From positions 306,501-370,500 of the forward strand of contig JAQFVV010000507.1 in assembly GCA_028023455.1 (NCBI GenBank): a stretch of 64,000 nucleotides of DNA, written 5' to 3'. This document shows positions 50,270 through 61,249 of this stretch, piece after piece. Position numbers and translations under genes: made by a program. Numbering within the stretch: position 1 is the first letter of the stretch; each line of letters begins with the position of its first letter. Below the pieces are notes generated by a model. That model was not told the origin of the DNA. It saw only the letters and a list, made by a program, of their open reading frames with translations, and ran no database searches. The DNA is from Epiperipatus broadwayi (Eukaryota > Onychophora > Udeonychophora > Euonychophora > Peripatidae).

Positions 50270-51345
50270 ATGAAATAGATGCAGTGCATATCACTAACTA
50301 AAATTTTAAATATAAAATGTCAACCACTTTCCCCTAAGGTTATGCATTTCCACAATGCTACATTGTGAATAGAAATAAGTTTGGATTTAATGTCAAGTGC
50401 AAGAGGTAACTTCTTATTCATATGCCACAAATTTGTCATATAAATTGTAGTTCAGAATTATTCAAACAAGGAACATAAAATTTAAATTAGCAATGATCTT
50501 AAATTGCTAATAAATATATTTAATTTATGTATGCAAAGAAAGATGAATATATTAGATATTTTAAACTTTGCAATCTCCTAAACATAAATATATAAGAAAT
50601 AGACCCAGTGCAAATTGTTAGCTGAAAATTTAAATATAAAATGTCAATCACTTTCTTCTTAATGCTATGTTTTTCAGCAATACTATCTTGTGAATAAAGA
50701 TAAAGTCTGAATTTAACAGAATGGACAAGAGGTAACCTCCTGTATGGATAGACAAATTAATGTGCTATATAAATTAAAATTTAGATTTATTCAAATCAGG
50801 AGCACAAAATTTAAATTTGCAGTGATTTTAAACTGCACATATAAAAATATGTTTGGATTTCATTTTATGTAACAACTTTGTGACAAGATAAAGATATTAC
50901 CTTTTATCTGTGTGATTAAATGCAGACTTTACCTTTTATAGTATTAAGGGAGAATGATTGTCAAGTGTTGATGGCCTAGTGGTTAGCATAGCTGCCTTCC
51001 AAGCAAGTGGCCTGGGTTTGCTTCCCGGTCAACACATTTGACATATGAAAAGGAAGAATGATTGACATTTTATATTTGAAATTTCAGCTAGCAACATGCA
51101 CAGAATCTATTTCTTATATATTTATGTTTAGGAGATTGCAAAGTTTTAAATGACTAATATATTAGTTTTTCTTGGTATCTGTAAATTAAACATGTTTGCT
51201 TATGAACAATTTAAGATCATTGCTAATCTAAATTTCATGCTCCTTGCCTGAATAAGTTTGGATTTCAATTTATATAACAACTTTGTGACATACTTTATCT
51301 TTATTCACAAAGAAGCATTGTGTTAGAAGGGGGTGATTGATATTA
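50270..51345. repeat. Repeat present twice directly and once inverted, SINE-interrupted
   Basis: GAAATAGATGCAGTGCATAT (50272) and GAAATAGACCCAGTGCAAAT (50596) each lead through TTTAAATATAAAATGTCAA, CACTTTC and a CAA.AGGTAAC segment: two ~320-bp direct copies. From 51054 the inverted version appears (TTGACATTTTATATTTGAAA, then CTATTTCTTATATATTTATG, then AGGAGATTGCAAAGTTTTAA, the complements of the 50.55-50.65-kb sequence). A SINE sits within the third copy. It is probably a foldback/MITE cluster. Confidence 0.8.
50961..51054 (+). mobile_element. tRNA-Gly-derived SINE, with 10-bp target-site duplication
   Basis: GTGTTGATGGCCTAGTGGTT, AGCATAGCTGCCTTCCAAGC, B box TGGGTTTGCTTCCC, GGTCAACACATTTGACATATG and a short A/G tail. 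AGAATGATTG at 50951-50960 and 51055-51064 is the target duplication. It is inserted in the inverted repeat copy, so it is younger than that repeat. Confidence 0.9.
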
Positions 51346-52016
51346 TATATATACATATTGAAATAGATATTTCATTGGCAATTTTATTGCCAAAATCAGC
51401 ACAGAAAAGAATAGGAGAGTATACAGTTAATTAGAAAGGGATTGGTCTATAACATAACTTATTTGCTCATAATTATAATTTTAATTAAGTGTAATGATAA
51501 TAATTTAGTCAATTTATTATATATGTACACATCTATATGCACACACACACACACACTAAATGATTTGTGTGCGCATGTTTGTAAAAGCTTAAATTTCCAA
51601 CATTAATTTAACCAAAGGAAAGGTTCTTTCAAATATTTTTTATGGATTGAACAAAAAATGTTTTGCAATTGTATGTCGTTATTAGATTTACTTCAATTAA
51701 ATTTGATTTTCTGAAAATCAAGATAGTTAATTAATTATATTTAAGAGTAGTTAGTATATGATAAATAACCTAGAGATTTTTTATTTCTATAAAAGATAAT
51801 AATAATAATAGAAAGTTAATATCTCATGAAATTATATAAAGAGACTAAAAGAAATTATGTTATTCATAAATCCAACTTCCAACTCTAGGCAATATTTCAA
51901 CTGTGTTCAGAAATATTAGGTTACTTTTTCCTGGATTTATCTCTACAGCAAAGATAGCTTGGAAAAAGACTTCATATTTTAGTTACTGGAGAAATTTGTT
52001 TTAATGAAAAGTAAAA
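51346..52016. other. AT-rich intron, nothing recognised
   Basis: (CA)n at 51540-51556 and (TAA)n at 51798; no gene seen. Confidence 0.5.
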
Positions 52017-52178
52017 CATTAAAGCACTAAACATCACATGATCACCATTTTTTATGTTTACACAGAGACTAAACTCTTCATACAGTAGCACCACTACTGA
52101 GTGGTGCTACTGTATGAAGAATTTAGCCTCTGTGTAAACATAAAAAATGGTGATCATGTGATGTTTAGAGGTTTAATG
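52017..52178. mobile_element. Foldback MITE copy C, near-complete, 80-bp arms
   Basis: 52028-52095 pairs with 52100-52167 with only two mismatches around a 4-bp loop; the termini extend to CATTAAA / TTTAATG. The arm contains TAAACATCACATGATCACC, ATGTTTACACAGAG, CTTCATACAGTAGC and ACCACT. It is the most complete copy of the family and shows the terminal sequence. Confidence 0.92.
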
Positions 52179-52277
52179 GATGCAGAAAGGTTTGTGCATA
52201 AAATTCCTATCTAATGCCTACTCATCCAATATCCCCTGACTAGTTTCTAGCTTATGGCATTCATCAATGAGGAGCCT

Positions 52278-52322
52278 TGGATGGCACTACTGTATGGGGA
52301 GTTTAGCCTCTGTGTAAACTAA
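52278..52322. mobile_element. MITE copy D, one-arm fragment
   Basis: GGCACTACTGTATGGGGAG and TTTAGCCTCTGTGTAAACT match the right arm of copy C. The intervening 52,180-52,275 sequence may be the inner part of a longer relative, since CCTATCTAATGCCTACTC also resembles the interior of copy E. Confidence 0.75.
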
Positions 52323-54849
52323 AACATATAAAAGAAAAGAAGACATGAACGAACAAGTAAATTTTCCTATGATTTCTTTCAGAATATCTATCTCAGCTCT
52401 AAAGTAGTATCCTGAGTATTGCATTCCATGCATAGTTAATATTAATTGTCTTCACTTAATTAAAACAATTCACCAAAGCAAGAAAATTAACAATACTACA
52501 ATTTTTCTTATGTATGGTATCTTGCAGAAGAAATATAAAATTGTTTAAAATATTTGAAATTCTTTGGAATACAGAGATTTTACTTGCACAATCAGAAGTT
52601 ATGTGTCAAGATAGTAAGTTATTTACTTATAAATTTTTAACAGAATTTCACTAAAACTTTAGAAAAAGAAACAAAAACCAAGAATCAATTATTTAAAAAT
52701 TTAGCGTTTTTTTTAAAGTTTTACTATAAGTTTAATTTTAGTAAAGAACGACAAAAAGGGAAAAAGTACAATCTTATATTTATTTAGGTTATACAATAAC
52801 TTTTCTGTTACATTTTATTTTGTTATAGCCAAAATATATTTCAAACTTCAAGAAGTCTATTAAGGAAAAAGCAAATCTAAACCAGAATAGTGTGAAATTA
52901 ATGAAATATGGCAGAAAAAAAATTCAATTATAACAAAGAGAAAAAGATGTTGATATTATGCAAAAATGATGCATTATTTTATATATTATCTGCATGAATC
53001 TTTTACTCTTTCCACATGCTAGAATTTTCTATTGTTGAACCTTATGGCAGATTTTGTCATTGCTCAACCTTTCAATTATGCATAAAATCTTATACTAAAC
53101 CTCAAGGAATTGGACTTTATTTCTTTTCAATTTAATTTTACAAATAAAAAACATTCTTAAAAAAAAAATCATATTTGAACTTTTCAAATATTGACAAATG
53201 ACTTGTAACAAGAAGAAAGAATGTAAAGCCACATTCAAAAAATCTGAAGAAAATACAGACTTCAGAAAATAAAAAAAATATTTTTTTATTTCAAATTTAT
53301 TTTAAAAATGTGAATGAATGAATGTTAATGTTAGATAAAAATATCAAGTTCTGCTTTAAAATTTTAAAATTGCTTTGTAATTTTTAGTGTTATTTTGATA
53401 AATAATGATATTACACAATCAATATCACATAGGCATGGTCATCTTACACAATGATTTTCTTTGTTAACATTATAATCAAATTTATTTACTCTTATTTTTA
53501 AATAAAACATATAATACAAACAAAATCAAAGTGTACATGTGTATTTACTTTTGTTTTAAATAATTATTAGACAATTATTGTACAAAATTAATCAGAAATA
53601 TTTAATAAACTAACAAAAATCTTTTTTTATTCCAAAAATGTTCTCAAAAGTAGTAGCACAAATGCTGTGAAAACCAGATTACAAAAAAACTAAAATTAAC
53701 AATGTTTTGAAGGTTGTGATCTCTACTGAACTGCCTAAAAATATTGACTTCTTCAGATTAAAAAATAAATAAATCAATAATCACTAGTCCACATTTTTGA
53801 CATTTAAATAAGCCTATGTTAATATCACTTAAGATAATAGTAGAAGAGTGATCTAAAGGGGAGAAATATCATGCTATTTCTGAAATAAACAAGCCATGCA
53901 AATTATCAGAGCTGATAATCAAAAAGTTAAATAAAAATATTTTGTTAAATATATGAGTAGGATTTTATACTTATAAAGATTTAAATACAGTGAGATTACT
54001 GAATAATAAATACGGTGATAGATTAAAAAATAAAGATTTACCTTTAAAAAACAATTACAATAAAATAGACTTTTAATTACTAAAATAAAGTTATTTAACA
54101 TTAGTGAGTGAATTTGTGTGTGTGGGAACGTAATTTATAATATAAAATTTGATTAAGTATATGATTTTGGAAGAAAATTCTATTATTTTAATAGGAGCTA
54201 AAATATTAAGAATTATTACTATTGAAAATATCAAAATTTGAAATATCTGAAACTGTTTTTAATCTTATTAAGAGAAAGAAAATATTGAATAATAATAATT
54301 TATTTTGATAATAATAATTTATATTTTATTGCTAGTATTGTATACTTTTTTATTAATCATAAATGAATAATAGCAGAATGATTTAAAAAAGTAAGTGTGG
54401 AGTTGTACATGCTTTTATGTTGTGTGGTAGTAGCTAGAGTTGGAAACGTCTATTTATATGAATTATGAAAAGAAATAACTGAGGATTTATTTTTATTTGT
54501 TTTTTATAGAAATTAACATAGTTATGTACAATGAGCCCTACTTTGAAATTAATGAAATTAAATAATTTACTATCATAACATATCCTTGCTATATATGATC
54601 ATTAAGATTTAAATTGTTTTCTTACAATGTTTAACATATGTTTAATTATATTTGATGATATAAATGTATCTACTTTCTCACTAATTAATTCTGTCTATAA
54701 AATATTTCAACTGTGAAATCTTTCAATAATATTAAGCAGTATTGGCAATATTGTAAAAAGAGTGAGCTGAAATGCTTGATTATGAGGATTAAAAAAAAAA
54801 TAAAATTAAAGGACTATAATATTATTCTTATACAATTTGTTAATACAGT
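52323..54849. other. AT-rich intron, nothing recognised
   Basis: No coding frame, SINE or foldback was identified. Confidence 0.5.
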
Positions 54850-55039
54850 AGCAACTTTCTCCATACAATACTGCTACCTAGTGCAAACCATAGTAATCAA
54901 TGGATGCTAAAAGGTTAGCACATCAAAATCCCTATCTAAAAAGTAGGGACTAAATAGAAATTTTGATGCACTAATATTCTTGCATCCACAGGTTACTATG
55001 GCTTTTAATAGGTGGCAATATTATATACACAAAATTGCT
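54850..55039. mobile_element. Foldback MITE copy E, long diverged form
   Basis: The left arm AGCAACTTTCTCCATACAAT, ACTGCTACC, CCATAGTAATCAATGGATGC pairs imperfectly with the right arm GCATCCACAGGTTACTATGG...GGTGGCAATATT...ATTGCT. An inner pair (TGCACATCAAAATCCC-like / TTTTGATGCA) extends the stem. The TCTCCATACA core and TAATCAATG link it to copy B. Confidence 0.78.
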
Positions 55040-55923
55040 ATTACGTTAAAATGTAGTTACAATCAAGAAATTGTAAAACTTGGGGAAGAAAATTCATTTT
55101 CAAAACAATGTGCTTCAAACTCACATATAAATTAAATTCAAATAGTATATGTAATGTGCTCACAATATTGTTAGAATTAACAAGTTAACTGGTGTTAGAA
55201 TTTAGAAACCTGATGTTTAAACTTGAAAAGAAATTATATAAAAAAATAAATCACTTAGACTTTAAAACATGAAAAATTAAACTAATTTAGAAATCTCTTA
55301 TGACCAAATAATACTTTTGTGAAACTGATATAAAAAGAAAATTAACTCCTTTGAAAGACTTGTATTTTGCACATGAATTCAAAGTGGAAGATACTGAATA
55401 ATCAATCAGTGGTAGCATGATACATAATTTTTAAATAAATGAACCTATTGTGATATTTGTTATTATTTTATCATATAAATTTTCTTTAATGTGCTTCATT
55501 CAACATATAGATAAGACAATGCCAGAAATATAAAATGTTATATGAAGAGTTATGAAATGAAATGAAGAAAAATGTGAGAAGCCTTAAAGGTAATATTTTT
55601 TTCTTTTTATTGTTTATTTTATGAAGTTGAGAATATAGTGGTTATAATGTAATTTAGCATATCATAGAAATCTAAGATATAAGAATGGCTTTTATATAAG
55701 AGTTAAGGTTTAAACCCAATCTAAATCATCTTTTAGGTTTTTTAAGAATCTGGAAGTGACCAACTAAATTAGAAATAGATGCTAAAAGTATTAGGTAAAC
55801 AACACATCTATAGCATCTTATCTCCAGTGAAGTTTTATTTAAGTTTAAGTATTTCATATATATATATAATTTTAATAAATTTTTTAAAAATTGTAATTGT
55901 TTAGTTCATTATTTAAAAAAAAT
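55040..55923. other. AT-rich intron, nothing recognised
   Basis: (AT)n at 55,856; no feature found. Confidence 0.5.
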
Positions 55924-56396
55924 CTCAGTCAGATGATATTAGATAGTGTTCAATGAAAATTGAATACTGTAAAAGCTTTTTGCATTCAAAAGGGGATTCC
56001 TCCTTTAAATGCAGCTCTAGTTGTTATATACAGACAAAGCTATTAGATTAATTTTTGAATGTAAAAAGTGTTTATAGTATACAATTTTTATTGATCACTG
56101 TCAATTATCATCTGATTGTCATTTTTGTAAATAAAAAAATAACAGAATTTTCAAATATTTAAAAATATTAAACAATAGTATCTGTTAAAAAAATATTAAA
56201 ATTATAGCACTCAATTGTGGTGGAAGAGTCTATTGTACAATAAGGAAAGTGGAAAAAGTAGTGAACTTTATTTCTTTAACATAGCTTTGTTTCTATATAA
56301 CAACCAGAGTTGATTAAAGGAGGAATCCCCCTCTGAATGCAAAAGTATTTACAGTTTACAATTTTTATTGGTCACTGTCTATTATTATGTGACTGA
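55924..56396. mobile_element. Foldback element with ~120-bp arms and an internal third copy of the end
   Basis: The left arm from TCAGTCAGATGATATTAG through GCATTCAAAAGGGGATTCC and CAAAGCTAT pairs with the right arm ATAGCTTTGTTTC...GGAATCCCCCTCTGAATGC...GACTGA. Between them, 56,060-56,130 (TTTTGAATGTAAAAAGTG...TTGATCACTGTCAATTATC) repeats the right end in direct orientation, so one element end has been duplicated or nested. Confidence 0.82.
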
Positions 56397-58506
56397 ATGT
56401 TTTATAAAAAATAAGAAATTTCCACATATTTAAAATATTCATGATAATAGTACAAATAATTGCAAATAGAATTATTTTATGTCCTTAAATCAATTACAAT
56501 AACTTGTATTACAAAATTACATTGTTACTGAATTATTAAAGACAGTTTAGTAATATATATAATAAAATGATTTGCAAATTTTATAGGTATCTATATGTGT
56601 GCATGTGTATCAGACATATAGTTATAGAATGTAATTGTATAGGTTTAAGAAATAAAAAAAAAATCATTTATAGATTTAATAAAGCTATGAAATATTTTGT
56701 AAAGAAATATATTATGTAAATTAAAAATAGTAAAATTATAATCCATGTAACGAAGAGAAAGAAAGAAAATACTTAATTCATTTAAATGCTTTATTAGATT
56801 ATGAATATGGGAATTAACATACGCTGAAAGCACAAAGTCGAAGATTATTATTATTTATTAGTTTAATAACTTCACCAATTTGCTTTAAAGTGCAACATTA
56901 TCATTGAATGCTTTATATGCATGCTAATTTTTTTACAAAAATGTATATTGTATTGTATAATCTTTCATATTTTCCTTCTGAAAGTGGTTTACCACAATAA
57001 ATTATCGTTTTCTTATAGTAAATTTGATAGTCAGTCCAGATATTTTATAAAAAATTATATATAATTAAAATTAAATAGGTGCAGAAAGAATTTCAAAGTT
57101 TAGTCATGATTTTTTTTATACTTTCTTTCTTACCAGTTATTCTAAATAAAAGCTATTTTTATAATTATTTGGAAAACAACTATCTGAATGTAAAAAAGTA
57201 ATGTTTTGTATAACTAAATCTGGTATGCAAATTTGACATAAAGATGTTTTGAAAAAAAGTAATTAGTTTGATCAGGGTGATAATCATGTTTATCAAAGTA
57301 ATAAATACAATACATTAAAGATTTAGGATGATGGAATATAGTATCATTGCTTTGAGGCAAATATATAAATAGGTCTAAAAAAACAATGCTAGTTTTTAGT
57401 TTTGAATCAGAGAAGACAACAGTGTAGAATGATTCTGGGAAAAGTGGATAAAATGCCAATAAAGAAGTAGATAGCTTTACAAGCAAAAAAATAAAGAAAA
57501 CACTGATCTCTAATGAACCAAAGAATGCATAATAGAGCTAATAATGTGATAAAAACACTAGTTAAAATACTTTCCTACAGAGTTGTAGAATAGTTCTACA
57601 TTGCTGATTGTTTAAAAGCATTTTTAATACTATATCTAGCTCAGAAAACATGATAATATTTGCTACCAGAAGAGTATTTGCCATGTGAAATTAAAGAAGT
57701 AGAAGCACATTAGTCAAAAACCAGGAAGGATATAGTTTTATCTAGATATGAACATTGATTGTGAATAGGATACTACTCTTTTTTTTGACAAGAAAACCAT
57801 GCAGCAAGAAAAGAAGAGAAATCTATCATAAGACTTATATGTACTTGCTTATAAGTACCCATTTCCATTGTCTATAATCATTGATGCCCAAGAAAGTTAA
57901 TTAAAATAAAATCTGATTTTATAAAAATTATTATTAAAGATGCATGTGGAATGTAAACCATAAACTTATCAACAAAAACTTTGGTAAAAATATTTTGGTA
58001 ATTTTTTTTTTATATTCGAATCTTAAAATTAATATTAGTATGGATTTACATATATTTGTAATTATATTAAATGTATTTATTTATGACTATTTGTAAATTT
58101 TAATATTTTGTAAATTATTTATTTTGTGATTTTTGGATATAAGCAACAATATCATTATTTTATTTATTTTATAGTTAGTGTAAATAAATTATGTTATTTT
58201 ATTATCAAATTTAGTTATTTTGCTGATTGAATTTATTCCAAATATTTACCATTAATATATCAATAGATGTATATGCTGGGGTAACAAAAGCAAATTGAAA
58301 TATCAAAGATAATAATTCATTCAAAAATAGTTTTTTTATAAAGAAAGTGGTATCTAAAATTATTTTAAATTGTATCTAAAAAAAAGTTAAAAAAAATATT
58401 TTTGATTTCAATTATCACATTTTGATCTTACAAGCTTTGTAGATAGATATATTACTGTTACATTATATATATATAGTAATAAAATTCAAGTTGTTTGTTG
58501 CATTTA
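56397..58506. other. AT-rich intron, nothing recognised
   Basis: No coding or element signal. Confidence 0.5.
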
Positions 58507-59043
58507 GCATTTCAATAGCTCAAACAAGCTTTTATTTTTTTTATGATAAATACTACAAGAGAAAGCATTCAAGTCTGGTTTCAAGCTATGGCTCTCTTCA
58601 GTGAGGAGCTAGGACACCAGATTCAAAAAACTAACTCAAGATAAGCATTTATCTAAAAATTAACTCTTAAGAAGAAGATCTGACAATTTTAGAGTTCTAT
58701 AAGTTTTTAAATTCAGCTCTCCAACTGAAATAATCATATGGGTCTGAACTTTTCCCATTAATATATGGGATATCTAAATTAAGTTTCAGATCCATATGAT
58801 TATTTCAGTTAAAAAGCTGAATTTAAAGACTTATAGAACTCTAAAAATTTTAGATCTTCTTCTTAAGAGTTAACTTTTAGATAAATGCTTAGTTTTTTTA
58901 ATCTGGTGTCCTAGCTCCTCACAGAAGAAAGCCATAGCTCAAAACTGGTCTGGGAATGGGGACTATCATAGATAAAGATGATTTCAATGCTTTCTCTAGA
59001 CAGTATTTATCATAAAAAAAGCTTGTTTGAGCTATTGAAATGC
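58507..59043. mobile_element. Long foldback element, ~250-bp arms
   Basis: The left end GCATTTCAATAGCTCAAACA and the right end TGTTTGAGCTATTGAAATGC are exact complements. Complementarity continues through AGGAGCTAGGACACCAGATT, AACTCTTAAGAAGAAGATCT and AATAATCATATGG to a ~25-bp centre near 58,770. The arms differ by small insertions and substitutions (e.g. GGGAATGGGGACTATC on the right only). It is the largest foldback in the window. Confidence 0.92.
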
Positions 59044-61150
59044 TCTTTATATATATATTGTACCAGTCAAAAAACGCACCACCTAAACTGCAAGTCGGAT
59101 CCAAACTAAACCCAACTCACCAGCTCAGATTAGCATAAATTGATGGCATAGTGCTATGCACCAAGAAACTAGCTCAACAATAGGTGAGGATTAGAGACCC
59201 CTGAACTGACACTAATATCGGATAATTAATTAACTTAAAATACTTATGTATATGTTCGGGTTGCCAATACAGACAGCGAGTATTAACATTAAAATAATTA
59301 TAAAAGAATTTAGAAATAAGAAACCAAGTGTGTTTAGAAAATATTTAATAATAATAATTTGTTTTGTTTGAATTTTAAATAATGATTATATTAATTAATT
59401 CTAGTCCTTAAACAAAGTTTATAATTATAATACAAGTGACGGTCCTTATTATATGCCAATGAGTATTATGCAATATTTGAAAGTTTATGTCTATGCCCCC
59501 CACAAGAAATAAAAGGCAGATAAAGGTATTCATTAGTAAAGGAAATTATTACTCTAATTTTATACGAAAGAATGTGATATTTATTTCACATTCGCAAATC
59601 CATTCGTGAAGAGCAAGATACGTATTTTAGGGCATAACTTTTAATCTTTATTAGAAAAATTATTTACTTTGAGATAACGGGGAATTTGTTTGACTTTAAT
59701 TGAAATCACTTAATCATGAATTACGAGCATCAGAGCGGGCTTTACTGGAACAGAGAGGTAACGGTGCTGATGAATTATGAGCTATAAAATGAAATTGAAA
59801 GATAATAGCTAGTCGATAATCGAAGTCCTATGGCGGCTTGCATCTGACAAGTCTTATGCCCTTTGACTAATATGAACAGGAGAGGAAGTGCTTTCTTCCT
59901 CGATAATTTAAAATAACAGAAATATTATTACCGACCAGCCTAACGGAGCGGAAGACTGCCCTACATCAGCAACGTTGAAGATGATGACTTACTAGTCACC
60001 GTTTAAGAACTAAAACCCAATTATAGAATGCTCTATGTGATACTTGATCAAATGAATTAAAGTCAAATGAGCTTTTAAGTAAAACTATTTTAAAGTATTT
60101 GAAAATCATATTAATTATGCCCTAATCATCATGCCCTTCCTGAATCTTAATAGAAAATAACAAAGTTGAATTAGAATATATTTGATCTTTTATCAGCCCT
60201 TTTGCAATAAAAACATTTTAAGATTATATATAAATAAATACATATTGGTGAATACAAAAAATAGCTGGGGCATAGATTAAAAACGGAGCTAATAATTTAT
60301 TATTAGCCATTACAAAAATAACACATATTTAATAATTTCTTTCAACTTGATGATTGATCGAACTGTATAAATCTAGTTCTAATGGTGAGAATTACTATTA
60401 GAATTAATATATTTTTATTTGCACAAGGCAAAGAAAACAAAGGAGATCATCGAGTTGAAAGATTATTGGTATATAATTAAAAATAAATGACATTAATAAA
60501 TTTACTCAATAAATATACATAATAAAATAAATGAACCGCCATGTAAGAAAAAAAAAGTTAAAGACTAGAGGTTGAGAGAATTACTATGAAAGTTAAAATA
60601 GCATAAATAAAAGGTTTTACACAGAGTATTATTACATTATAAATGAGAAGAGCTCTTAAAGGAAGTGTAAAGTAAAGTTCAGAAACTGGCCAGGTAGTTT
60701 AAGGTTCCTTATGGAAATATATTACCCATTTCTTCCGGGCTGGATCCTTAAGTTACATGTCCGAGTTGGTAAAAAACATAGCCATGCATTTAGTCAATTA
60801 CTGGAACAGCATTTTAGTGGTGTTTCATAATCTTAGCAGCATGATTGGTACGGAGAAGATTCAGCAGCTTCATTGAAGATTTTTAGGGGACTTCAGGAAC
60901 AATAGCCAGATTCCTGATGTTTTAGCCCTTCACCATGATCGAAACACTATTTGATTTTAAAATTTAAAAATGCACAGAGTTGACTGCACTTCTCTACAAC
61001 AAAGATGGCTTTTCTTTTTTTTCTCCAAACTTTTCAGAGCTATATATCTGTCCTCTGATGCCTTCAGGCTAGTGCTTCTTTCATTATCAATGTTTTTAGA
61101 TTTACTGGTTGTTTTTAGATACATTCCTTCGATAAGGCTTTCAAACTCAT
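59044..61150. promoter_or_regulatory. Non-repetitive, higher-complexity block; candidate conserved non-coding DNA
   Basis: From about 59,060, and most clearly at 59,410-60,010 and 60,640-60,960, the sequence loses its microsatellites and poly-A runs and has more mixed composition (GCATCAGAGCGGGCTTTACT, CAGCCTAACGGAGCGGAAG, GGGCTGGATCCTTAAGTTAC). No open frame on either strand looks coding. In a developmental gene's intron, such a block is where I would expect enhancers, but there is no direct evidence of function. Confidence 0.35.
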
Positions 61151-61156
61151 TAACTT

Positions 61157-61186
61157 GAATTCATTTTCTAATTAGAAAATGAATTC
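61157..61186. repeat. Perfect 30-bp palindrome with TAATTA centre
   Basis: GAATTCATTTTC-TAATTA-GAAAATGAATTC reads identically on both strands. Further TAATTA cores occur at 61207-61212 and 61232-61237, so three homeodomain-type sites lie within ~80 bp; in AT-rich DNA part of this is chance. Confidence 0.95.
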
Positions 61187-61249
61187 TTAAAATCAGAAAA
61201 TGATTTTAATTAGGAAATTCTTATCTTTTTCTAATTAATAAAACTTTAA

